Source: Nitrolancea sp040255925 (lineage in GTDB: Bacteria; Chloroflexota; Chloroflexia; Thermomicrobiales; Thermomicrobiaceae). From it: a stretch of 31,949 nucleotides of DNA. The translations under genes and the position numbers were made by a program. Every line of letters begins with the position of its first letter. Within the stretch, counting starts at the first letter, position 1. The stretch is from contig JBDZVX010000013.1 of the NCBI GenBank assembly GCA_040255925.1, positions 1-31,949 of the forward strand, given 5' to 3'. The notes under the pieces are model-generated. The model saw only the letters and a program-made list of their open reading frames with translations. It had not been told where the DNA came from and did no database searches. Positions 7,738-17,062 of this stretch are shown here, piece by piece.

Positions 7738-8658
7738 TTGGACGATTCAAGAGAACAGCGAACCAAAATATTTGAGGACGAAGAGGAATGCATTATCCCA
7801 CCTGCACTTCCGTACTCTGTGCTCCGAGGACTTGTAATGAACCGGTCAGAACTCAAAGAGCTAGAAATACAGGAGTATGTTGAATGGCAGGCACACGATG
7901 AACGAGTTACGCACTTGGAAATCGTAAAAACAGAGCATGTTCTTGAACGAGAATACGTTGTATGGGATGTTTGGACAGACAAGGGCCGTTACTGGGTTAT
8001 CACAAGCCCTACCAACCTGTATTCGCAGGATTTGTTTCCTAGTCTCGACTATGTCCTATCCTTCCACATCGGGATTACTATTCGGTTGCTTTCGAAACCG
8101 GAGCCGGATGCTTCACAGGAAGAGCGGTACCGACTCATGGGAGCTTTCAGGCGATGGGAACAGGCTGCCAGTTATCTCGACAAGGCCGATGAAGCCGAAG
8201 ATTTTCAAGCGGTTGGAAATCGCTGCCGTTCATGCTTACTTGACCTCATCCATTCGATCGCAGACGAGAGCATGGTCCCTGACGGAGAGATGATACCGAA
8301 ACGAGATAGCTTCATTGGCTGGGCCGAGATCATCGCTGACACGATCGCGGCCGGTCGTAGCGCCGAACGAGTACGAGGCTATCTGAAATCGCTCGCCCGA
8401 GAAACATGGCAACTAGTAAATTGGTTAACCCATAGTAAGAACGCCGTACGTTTCGACGGCAGGATTGCCGTTGATGCTACCGGTAACCTATTGCAAGCGT
8501 TCGGCGCGGCATTGGTCAGGTACGAGCGCGGTATGCCGGATCGGTGTGGCGTTTGCGCATCGTATCGCTTAACTTCGGTTTACCGGCCGGATCTGGAGAT
8601 CGATCCGCCTTTCGCTATCATGTGTGAAAGTTGCGGGGCTGAGGCCATTCGGGAGTAA
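7738..8658 (+). CDS. Uncharacterised protein with C-terminal CxxC/CxxC zinc knuckle, AT-richer than neighbours
   Basis: A 306-residue cytoplasmic protein that I cannot assign to a named family. The TTG start at 7738 follows AGGAGA (7725-7730) by 7 bases; an ATG at 7733 is in another frame that closes quickly. Three parts can be seen: a mixed N-terminal domain (about 1-120) with the striking segment WDVWTDKGRYWVITSPTN; a helical middle (about 125-262) containing ETWQLVNWLTHSKNAVRFD around His232; and a short C-terminal zinc-binding motif, Cys270/Cys273 with Cys296/Cys299. There is no signal peptide or membrane helix. The helical middle recalls HEPN-like folds, but the canonical Arg-x4-6-His pair is not clear. 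Codon use is less GC-biased than flanking genes, and the gene stands alone between hyuB and the converging cofE. Lateral acquisition is likely; a defence-related role is only a guess. Confidence 0.8.
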   Translation: MDDSREQRTKIFEDEEECIIPPALPYSVLRGLVMNRSELKELEIQEYVEWQAHDERVTHLEIVKTEHVLEREYVVWDVWTDKGRYWVITSPTNLYSQDLFPSLDYVLSFHIGITIRLLSKPEPDASQEERYRLMGAFRRWEQAASYLDKADEAEDFQAVGNRCRSCLLDLIHSIADESMVPDGEMIPKRDSFIGWAEIIADTIAAGRSAERVRGYLKSLARETWQLVNWLTHSKNAVRFDGRIAVDATGNLLQAFGAALVRYERGMPDRCGVCASYRLTSVYRPDLEIDPPFAIMCESCGAEAIRE

Positions 8659-8694
8659 AACAAATCTACAGCTCGAGCCCGAACCTTTCGATAA

Positions 8695-9450
8695 TTACCG
8701 GAAGAGATCCCGCTCCGGCTCCATGATCAGCGCTTTCGCGCTGCCCTGATCCGGCTGGTACGGGTAGCCGCGCACGATCGCGACCGGACGGCGATCGAGT
8801 TTGCCCATCACGAGCTCGACGGCCGAGGCGATCTCATCGGCGACGGCCAGGACCGTGGCGCCGAGCTCGTAGCCGTGGTCGTCGATCTGGCCACGGTAGT
8901 CGAGTAACGGCGCCATTCCGGCGACTCCGACCGCGACGTTGACGATTCCCTGACGCCAAGGCCGGCCGAATGAATCGGTAACGATCACGGCGATCTCCGT
9001 ATTGAACCGCTCGCTTAACTCGCGACGGATGCGCTCGGCCGAGGCGTCGGGGTCGAGCGGCAGTAACGTGACGAGCTCCCTCCCGGCGGCATTCGAGGCG
9101 TCGACACCGGCATTGGCGCAAACGAAGCCATGGCGGGTTTCGGCAATGATCAGCCCACGGTCCATCCGGACGATCCGGGCGCTCTCACGTAGCACGACCT
9201 CGACCTGCCGGGGGTCCTTGCCGTATCGACCGGCGAACTGGCGAGCCAGCGCCGATGGCTCGATGATCCGGAGATCGATCAGCCGGCCCTCGACCTTAGA
9301 GACCAGTTTATGGGTGACGACGACGATGTCACCGGACTCCAGCGCCAGCCCCTCACGCTGGAGCCCGGTGGCGATCAATCCGCTGACATCATCCCCAGGT
9401 CGGGCTTCCGGGATGTTGCCGATTCCAAGTAATCGCAGTTCGGCCGCCAT
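8695..9450 (-). CDS. cofE: Coenzyme F420-0:L-glutamate ligase (CofE)
   Basis: A 251-residue CofE homolog, which adds gamma-linked glutamates to F420-0 using GTP to make the polyglutamylated deazaflavin cofactor. Family segments are IPEARPGDDVSGLI near the N-terminus, GDIVVVTHKLVSKVEGR, the nucleotide/metal-binding region FVCANAGVDASNA, IAVIVTDSFGRPWRQG, and AVGVAGMAPLLDYRGQ with the later ADEIASAVELVMGK. Length matches stand-alone CofE of archaea and Chloroflexota, without the FbiB-type C-terminal extension of actinobacteria. The ATG at 9450 has GAGGGGAG about 11 bases upstream. It lies 32 bases behind an F420-type oxidoreductase on the same strand, a fitting operon partner. Confidence 0.95.
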   Translation of the reverse strand: MAAELRLLGIGNIPEARPGDDVSGLIATGLQREGLALESGDIVVVTHKLVSKVEGRLIDLRIIEPSALARQFAGRYGKDPRQVEVVLRESARIVRMDRGLIIAETRHGFVCANAGVDASNAAGRELVTLLPLDPDASAERIRRELSERFNTEIAVIVTDSFGRPWRQGIVNVAVGVAGMAPLLDYRGQIDDHGYELGATVLAVADEIASAVELVMGKLDRRPVAIVRGYPYQPDQGSAKALIMEPERDLFR

Positions 9451-9482
9451 CTGATTGAGTGCTCCCCTCGCGGTTCCCCGCG

Positions 9483-9878
9483 CTAGATTCCGTAGGCGTG
9501 GACACGTTCGATGGGGACGCGGATGGTGACGCGCTGCTGCCGCATGAACTCCGCCATGCGGGATCGTCCCGTCTGCTCCCCAAGGTACCGGATCGCGAGT
9601 CGCTCGATATCTTTCTGAGTCTGTTCCTGGTTTTCAATCAGTTCGGCCCGCCCCGAGATGGTGACATAGCAGTAGCCGTCAGGTACGCAGATACTCACCC
9701 TTGGGTCTCTCTCCAGATTGTAGGTCTTCTGGCGGTCTGCCGTGGTATTCATGACGATCGCGTTGTCGTCGAGGTCATACCAGAGCACGGTTTGCTGTGA
9801 ACTTCCGTCGGCATTGATCGTCGCGACGACCGCGAACCGCGGCTGTTGCAGAAATTCGCGTACGTTCTCAGAGATCAT
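9483..9878 (-). CDS. PPOX-class F420-dependent oxidoreductase
   Basis: A 131-residue split-barrel flavin/deazaflavin-binding protein of the pyridoxamine 5'-phosphate oxidase-like superfamily. Visible family features are the opening helix NVREFLQQPRFAVVATINAD, the TVLWYDLDDNAIVMNTTAD strand pair, RQKTYNLERDPRVSICV and the YVTISGRAELIE strand. The small size and RxKxxNLxRDPR region are typical of F420-dependent members of the family, and the cofE gene directly downstream supports F420 as cofactor. The substrate is unknown. A very strong SD, AGGAGGG, lies about 9 bases before the ATG at 9878. It is probably the first gene of a two-gene operon with cofE. Confidence 0.88.
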   Translation of the reverse strand: MISENVREFLQQPRFAVVATINADGSSQQTVLWYDLDDNAIVMNTTADRQKTYNLERDPRVSICVPDGYCYVTISGRAELIENQEQTQKDIERLAIRYLGEQTGRSRMAEFMRQQRVTIRVPIERVHAYGI

Positions 9879-10893
9879 TTCCGCACCCTCCTAAGGCTGC
9901 TTACCGGATGTCTTTGCTTGAAGCCTACACATTTCTTCCGGTTGAGCGGCGTCACGCAGTCGCCGGTCCACCAATCCGTTATCGCTCTGGTGTGGACGGT
10001 TTGCGATCGCCACCCAATCACTTCCAGCGTTGTGCCGATCCGAAGCACTCTCCGCAACCTCGCCGGTTTTCTCTCGTTGCTTCTTATGATGAAGCATTCC
10101 TGGAGACCGCGTACGCACTGCGCTGCGCCATCGTAGTATGCATCCTTGCGTTGACGAACGATGAAGCTGTTGCAATGAGTGGAGCGTGATCGGTGCCTGG
10201 TCGGAACACAACCGTCGTCTCATCGTGCTGGGCATGGTGGACACCAGAGGTTCGTCCAGCACGACTGGCAAAATCATGATCGATCTATCACCGACCGAGA
10301 TAGCCCTGGGCCTAGGTCTCGGATTAGTGGTTGGCGGGTTTGGCGCATCCTGGGAAAGCACCACGGTGAAGGGAAAGGTAATTTGCCTGACCCTGGTCAT
10401 CGCCGGTATCGGCCTCCTTGCCTTCCTCCTCGTCTTGAAGCCGGGTGCGGGGTTGAAATCGTGACGATCGAAAACGTCGTGCTCTGGGTCCGGAGCTTGT
10501 TCTAGCTCGTCCTCTATCGTTGGTCTGAGCCCGGTGTCCGCCGAAGGTACGGCGACGCGCCACGTTTGTGGGGCCTACCCTCTGGGTTGGACGGGATGAG
10601 TAAGGAAAGGGCTTCGACGGCACGAGTTGAGGTAATCGCGACCCCGCTCATCATCCATGTGATGGTCTGGGATAGGCACTGGGCTTTCCGAAGCAAGTTG
10701 GAAATTCTCGGACTCATCTGGTGAATGCTGAGGTAGCTGGGGACGCGGCGATGGTCGACTGGGAGTGCTCGCGTATCGGTGGCACGCATCTGCCGGGCGT
10801 GAAGACGGTCGGCCCCCTTTATAAGGACAGGGAAGCGATCAGGCGTGGCGCGAACCTTGCTCTCGGACGGTCGCGTAGGAAAGGACCGGACTC
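9879..10893. other. Gene-poor kilobase between PPOX and PspC genes
   Basis: About 1 kb with no protein of known family. The only attractive coding candidate is a small two-helix membrane protein at 10276-10464. Other open frames here (9846-10136 plus, 9891-10400 minus, 10514-10789 minus) lack an SD or conserved features. No tRNA-like T-arm and anticodon-arm combination, inverted repeat or tandem repeat was noticed. Confidence 0.5.
10276..10464 (+). CDS. Possible small two-helix membrane protein
   Basis: A 62-residue candidate beginning MIDLSPTEIALGLGLG. It has two hydrophobic segments: a Gly/Leu-rich one (about residues 8-22) and VICLTLVIAGIGLLAFLLVL (about 33-53), separated by a short polar loop with Lys. 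This looks more like a real hairpin membrane protein than random translation. There is no clear SD before ATG 10276; the same frame extends upstream to a GTG at 10186 that also lacks a well-placed SD. The function is unknown and the gene itself is uncertain. Confidence 0.4.
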   Translation: MIDLSPTEIALGLGLGLVVGGFGASWESTTVKGKVICLTLVIAGIGLLAFLLVLKPGAGLKS

Positions 10894-11472
10894 ATGAATA
10901 AGCTGCACCGGAGTGATTCCGACCGCATGCTTGGCGGCGTTTGCGGCGGATTGGCCGAGACGTTCGGTGGGAGCCCATGGCTTTACCGCGCGGCGTTCAT
11001 CATCGGGACGTTGGCGACTCAGGGAATTCTTGCGATCGTTTACCTGTTGCTTTGGGCCTTCCTCCCCAAGGGCACGCTATTGGAACGTGGGGAGGTCGAA
11101 TCCCGGATCTGGGATCGGAGCGAGTTGCGGGATCGCGCGAACGAGGCCACCGGCGAGATGCGGCAGCGTGTGGATCAGGCCCGGGAGTACGTCCAGCGGG
11201 TTCAAGGTGAAACGGATGGGGCTACAGCGGGTTCGAAGCCGGTGGACCGGCTTCAAGAGCAGGCGTTCCGGGTGGCGGACGACGCGGTGAGTGCCTATCA
11301 GCGTTGGCGCCGGCAGCAGAGCGCTGCCGAGCCCGCGACCGATGAGGTGATCGACACGACTCCGGTGGCCGAACCGCGCGCCACGGCAGAGCCGCCGCCT
11401 CCGGTCGAGCCGTCCGCACCCGTCGAGCCGCCGCGGCCCGCTCCCGCGCGGCCGGTAGACGAGCCTAAGTAG
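10894..11472 (+). CDS. PspC-domain membrane protein with Pro-rich tail
   Basis: A 192-residue protein. Residues 1-60 form a PspC domain: the LHRSDSDRMLGGVCGGLAE signature, then GSPWLYRAAFIIGTLAT and a hydrophobic helix IVYLLLWAFLPKG. PspC domains belong to membrane stress proteins such as phage-shock regulators. Residues 65-150 are polar, helical and rich in Arg/Glu/Gln, possibly a coiled coil. The last 45 residues are Pro/Ala/Glu-rich and probably disordered. The SD AGGAAAGGA lies about 11 bases before the ATG at 10894. No pspA or other Psp gene is next to it, so a phage-shock role is only family-level inference. It converges on the PIG-L gene, 29 bases away. Confidence 0.88.
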   Translation: MNKLHRSDSDRMLGGVCGGLAETFGGSPWLYRAAFIIGTLATQGILAIVYLLLWAFLPKGTLLERGEVESRIWDRSELRDRANEATGEMRQRVDQAREYVQRVQGETDGATAGSKPVDRLQEQAFRVADDAVSAYQRWRRQQSAAEPATDEVIDTTPVAEPRATAEPPPPVEPSAPVEPPRPAPARPVDEPK

Positions 11473-11501
11473 GGAACGTCTTCCGCATCACGCCGGACTG
11501 G

Positions 11502-12302
11502 CTAGGGATGAGTAGGCGACGCATGCAGGGGCCAGAAGCGCTCACATGGGCGGCTGGCTCCGTTTGCCGTCGCGTAGCGGCGGGTTGATTCCGCCGGATC
11601 TCCCTGATGGCGGAAGATGACCGGGAGCTGCGACTGGTAACAGAGGATCGCGGCCACGCGCCGCTCCAGTTGCTCAGCCGTCAACTGATGAGTGACCGGT
11701 TCTTTCCCGGTTAACTCGGGACCATGGTGCTCCACTCCTGGATCGCCGGCATAGGGGAAATCCTCGTAGGCGAAGACCTCGTACCCCAGTTCGGAAAAGC
11801 GCCGGCCGACCTCGACCACGTGCTGGTGATCGACGTGATTCCCGATCCCCAGAGGCACGTACAACCGGGAGGGATGGACGCCGAGCCGGGCCAACGTGAT
11901 CTCAAGCGCGCTCACGATCTGGGTTGGGAGATCCGTCTCGTCGGGATGAATGGTGCCGAAGAGTTCATCGTCCGACTTGTAGTGGCTTCCCCGGTAGATC
12001 GCGTCCGGGAAATCGAGCCAGTGGACTCCGGCACCGAGCACGGTCGCGGCGCCGTTCTCTTCAGCGCGTCGGATCGCGATGGCTTCACCGGCGTCTACCC
12101 GCCATCTCGTATGCATGTCGCGGGCGAAATCATTGAGCGGGCCCGCTGGCGGCCCGCCGAAGCAGGTGATGATCAACGGCTGCTCGCCGGACTCGCTCAG
12201 CGCCGCGACCGTGCCGCCGCAGGAGAGCGCGACATCATCGTAGTGTGGAGAAAGGAAGACCGGGTAGGCGCGGTCAGGCGTGCGCATAACGGACTCGCTC
12301 AT
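11502..12302 (-). CDS. PIG-L/LmbE family N-acetylglucosaminyl-type deacetylase
   Basis: A roughly 261-266-residue zinc-dependent deacetylase of the LmbE/PIG-L family. The zinc-binding motif appears as LSPHYDDVALSCGGT (usual form PHxDD), and the second metal-binding motif as GNHVDHQHV. The C-terminus RFWPLHAS is also family-like. Such enzymes remove acetyl groups from GlcNAc-containing small molecules in thiol cofactor, lipid or antibiotic pathways; the substrate here is unknown. Start codons at 12302 and 12287 are both possible, and each overlaps the end of selB (stop at 12274) by 29 or 14 bases. Longer upstream extension of the frame is selB read out of frame. The overlap suggests translation coupled to selB. 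Confidence 0.88.
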   Translation of the reverse strand: MSESVMRTPDRAYPVFLSPHYDDVALSCGGTVAALSESGEQPLIITCFGGPPAGPLNDFARDMHTRWRVDAGEAIAIRRAEENGAATVLGAGVHWLDFPDAIYRGSHYKSDDELFGTIHPDETDLPTQIVSALEITLARLGVHPSRLYVPLGIGNHVDHQHVVEVGRRFSELGYEVFAYEDFPYAGDPGVEHHGPELTGKEPVTHQLTAEQLERRVAAILCYQSQLPVIFRHQGDPAESTRRYATANGASRPCERFWPLHASPTHP

Positions 12303-14172
12303 CTCCGATCCGGCGCGTAACCCGGTTTCGATCGAGGTATTCCAACACAGCCTGGGCGTACTTCCGGCTGCTGCCGAAGTGATCCCGGAACTGCGCCAGG
12401 GTGATGCTCCCCTGGCGGTCGATGACCTCAAGCACCTGCCGCTCGATGTCGGCGAAGGTATCACGCGCGAAGATCACCCCCTCGCCGACGCGGACCACGG
12501 CTCCAGTCTCGTCCAGCGCGATCGCGACTTCCGGCTGGATGCCGAACTCGGCTGGAGCGGGTGGAGCGTAGGGAGAGGACCGGAGCGCGGCGACGTAGCG
12601 GTCGATTGCTCGCTGCTGCTCCGGTGTGAAGGTGATCCGGTGTTCGGGAAGCCGGAGCGTATCACCTTCATAGGCGAGCATGCCGAGATCCGCCGCGTGG
12701 CCGACGATCTCTTCAAACGCCCGCGCCGGGAGCCCGGTCCGGCTTCTCACCTCTTCCTTCGCCATCCCGCGCCGGAGCGGGTTTTTCGCGTGATAGGTGG
12801 CCAGCATGGCCTGGATCTGTCCAGTGACCTGAGTCCAGCCGGCGGCGGCGATCACGTAATCGTTGGCGGCCGGAATCGAACGGCGCGGCGCGATTACCTC
12901 CTCCGCCGCGATCAGCGCCACGAGGGCCGCCCGTGCGTCGGCCTCCGGTATCGAGACGCGTTTGAGCAGTTGGCGTACCTCAACCGGTTCATTGCTGAGT
13001 GCCTGGAGGATGATCTCCTCCGGTGTCCCCGATGCCAGGGTCTCCAGCGTCCGCACGACTTCCTGACGGAAGCGCCGGTGCCGGTGGGGGTGGGGATCGA
13101 TCACGACCCCGCCGCCAATCGTCAGGCTGGGCGATGGGCGGCGGATGATGAACCGGTCGCCTTTGACCACGACCGCCGGCTCCGGAAAGCGGAGTTGCAC
13201 CCACTCCTCCTGTCCTGGATTAAGGCGCTCGACGTTGAGCAGGGTGATTCGTGCCGGGAATTCGGCGGCACCGATAAACACATCCACTTCGTCGTTTTGC
13301 TCCAGGGCCACCGGAGAGTCCGGTACCAGCCGGAGCTGGGCATCGAGCAGCCGGGTCGGCACGAGCCAACCGGGAGTCGTAAGCACCTGTCCTCGTTCCA
13401 GATCTTCGACCGCGAGCCCCGAGAGGTTCACCGCGGTACGCGAGCCGGGCTGCGCACGTGCAACCTTGGAGCGATGGCTTTGCAGCCCTCGTATCCGGCT
13501 CCGTAGGCCCGCTGGCTGAATCTCCACCTCTTGCCCGATTTCGAGCGGTCCACCGGTCAGCGTGCCGGTCACCACGGTTCCGAACCCGGCGACGGTGAAT
13601 ACCCGGTCGATTGGGAGCCGCGGCTTGCCGGTTTCACTGTGCGGCGGTATCGCGTCGAGCATCGCGTCAATCGCGGCCAGCAGGGCGTCCAATCCCTCCC
13701 GCGTGACCGAAGAGACCGGGAGGATCGGAGCCTCGGCCAGCATGGTTCCCTGGAGCTTTTCCCTGGTCTCTTCGATGACCAGATCGCGCCATTCGGCGTC
13801 CACCAGGTCGGTTTTGGTGAGCACGACCAGCCCCCGTGGAATCCGCAGTAAGTCGAGGATGGCTAGGTGCTCGTCGGTCTGGGGCATCGGCCCCTCGTCA
13901 GCGGCCACGATCAGCAGCGCGGCATCGATGCCGCCGACCCCGGCGAGCATATTCTTGATAAATCGCTCGTGACCGGGGACATCGACGATGCTCACCTGTC
14001 GGCCGGAGGGCAGGGTGAGCCAGGCGAACCCGAGATCGATGGTCATCTCCCGTTCTTTCTCCTCGCGGAGACGATCTGGGTCGATGCCGGTCAGCGCTCG
14101 GACGAGGGTCGATTTCCCATGGTCGACATGGCCGGCGGTGCCGATCACAAAGGTGTGGGGTTGCGTCGTCAT
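12274..14172 (-). CDS. selB: Selenocysteine-specific translation elongation factor SelB
   Basis: A 632-residue GTPase that delivers selenocysteyl-tRNA to UGA codons marked by a SECIS hairpin. GTPase motifs: G1 GTAGHVDHGKSTL, G3 DVPGHERF, G4 TKTD, with the SelB-typical EREMTIDLGFAWL as switch I and IDAALLIVAADEGPMPQT. An EF-Tu-like beta-barrel domain follows (IDRVFTVAGFGTVVTGTL), then four winged-helix domains over the C-terminal 270 residues that should bind SECIS RNA, ending with an intact last WH domain. The start at 14172 follows AGGA by about 5 bases; ATG 14190 adds six residues and has a poorer SD. Neither selA nor selC (tRNA-Sec) is seen in the window. A SelB paralog with another role is less likely, since the full C-terminal region is present. 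Confidence 0.93.
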   Translation of the reverse strand: MTTQPHTFVIGTAGHVDHGKSTLVRALTGIDPDRLREEKEREMTIDLGFAWLTLPSGRQVSIVDVPGHERFIKNMLAGVGGIDAALLIVAADEGPMPQTDEHLAILDLLRIPRGLVVLTKTDLVDAEWRDLVIEETREKLQGTMLAEAPILPVSSVTREGLDALLAAIDAMLDAIPPHSETGKPRLPIDRVFTVAGFGTVVTGTLTGGPLEIGQEVEIQPAGLRSRIRGLQSHRSKVARAQPGSRTAVNLSGLAVEDLERGQVLTTPGWLVPTRLLDAQLRLVPDSPVALEQNDEVDVFIGAAEFPARITLLNVERLNPGQEEWVQLRFPEPAVVVKGDRFIIRRPSPSLTIGGGVVIDPHPHRHRRFRQEVVRTLETLASGTPEEIILQALSNEPVEVRQLLKRVSIPEADARAALVALIAAEEVIAPRRSIPAANDYVIAAAGWTQVTGQIQAMLATYHAKNPLRRGMAKEEVRSRTGLPARAFEEIVGHAADLGMLAYEGDTLRLPEHRITFTPEQQRAIDRYVAALRSSPYAPPAPAEFGIQPEVAIALDETGAVVRVGEGVIFARDTFADIERQVLEVIDRQGSITLAQFRDHFGSSRKYAQAVLEYLDRNRVTRRIGDERVRYAHA

Positions 14173-14521
14173 GATGTCCTGCTTGGTCATTCCCGCTTGT
14201 TTCCGGGATTATTTCGGGCCTTCTGTTTGTTCCATCTAATGTGAGGGATGTTCGGGCATAGATAATGCGAAACCGTCATTGGGATGGGAGCAGCCCGGCA
14301 GAGATGTTGAGGCACATGGTCGTTACCTGCATCTGCCGCGGGTGTACCGGAGCCCTCGCGTTGACGGAGAGGCCGTAGTTACCCACCGTTTAGATCGTTG
14401 CTCCATCCTCTCAGCACGTGGCGGGTGCGTGGCCTCTCCAATACTAACCGGCATGTCATCGGATCTCACCGGCGACTGCCTGCATGCTGAATACAACGCT
14501 CATTCCTCTCCTCCTCACTGG

Positions 14522-14550
14522 AGAAGCGGCCGGGCCGCACGGCCGCTTCT
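14522..14550. terminator. Strong GC-rich hairpin behind the YyaL-like gene
   Basis: AGAAGCGGCC (14522-14531) pairs perfectly with GGCCGCTTCT (14541-14550) over a 9-base loop. It lies 37 bases beyond the stop of the minus-strand gene ending at 14587. Neither strand has a T-run after it, so it may be an RNA 3'-end stabiliser or a terminator of non-canonical type. Confidence 0.5.
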
Positions 14551-14555
14551 TCGTG

Positions 14556-14571
14556 TCCGGAATATTCCGGA
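14556..14571. repeat. Perfect 16-bp palindrome
   Basis: TCCGGAATATTCCGGA is its own reverse complement. It lies between the stop of the YyaL-like gene (14587) and the hairpin at 14522-14550. It could be a protein-binding site or part of the transcript's 3' structure. Confidence 0.75.
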
Positions 14572-14586
14572 AGAGGAGCCTCCTCG

Positions 14587-16644
<2,058 letters not shown>

Positions 16645-17062
16645 GGCTCTCTCCTCTCAGGTCCCGTGCGGTTGTGGCGAATCGGCACACGGGAAGGCAC
16701 CAGCAGCGGATTTCTTACGATGAGCGTCTTCGCCCGGTTCGCACCGGGTTAGACGCACCGGCGCGCCTGCTGGCGATGGGTACGTGACCCGGAAACCTTT
16801 AATCTCAATCGGAACAGGGATAAGCAGGCGATCGTCTCCTCCGCTGGTGGATGCCGTTCCGGCGGCGATGCTCATTTGGAGCGACCCCGATGGCGCTGCC
16901 GTCCGGCAAACCTGCTTACCCTGAGGATAACATACGGGCGCTGCCGGACGGTCCATTTCCGTGGTCTGCCGCGTCATCGACAACCCGCTTATGAGACCGT
17001 ACACTCTTCGCAACGGCGGAGGGAGACGCGAGGATGGCCTCCGGTTCCGGCGAGGGAGCGCT
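16645..17062. other. Divergent intergenic region between YyaL-like gene and alcohol dehydrogenase
   Basis: These 418 bases should hold promoters for both flanking genes, but no pair of boxes stands out by eye. The minus-strand frame 16657-17091 and the upstream extension of the dehydrogenase frame (from 16961) are not supported by SDs or family features. Confidence 0.45.

Larger units (their letters stand above)
14191..14586. other. Intergenic region upstream of selB; no tRNA-Sec found
   Basis: These 396 bases separate selB from the end of the thioredoxin-fold gene. They hold the hairpin at 14522-14550 and the palindrome at 14556-14571. I looked for a selC-like tRNA (long acceptor arm, TCA anticodon, TTCGA-type T-loop) on both strands and saw none. 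The plus-strand frame at 14279-14671 has no family features. Confidence 0.5.

Noticed and set aside
12280..13506. 408-residue plus frame antisense to selB
   Set aside because: It is the complement of a clearly conserved GTPase gene; long antisense frames are common in GC-rich DNA.
14191..14586. Search for tRNA-Sec next to selB
   Set aside because: No sequence with a T-loop, a TCA anticodon and a long acceptor stem was found on either strand.
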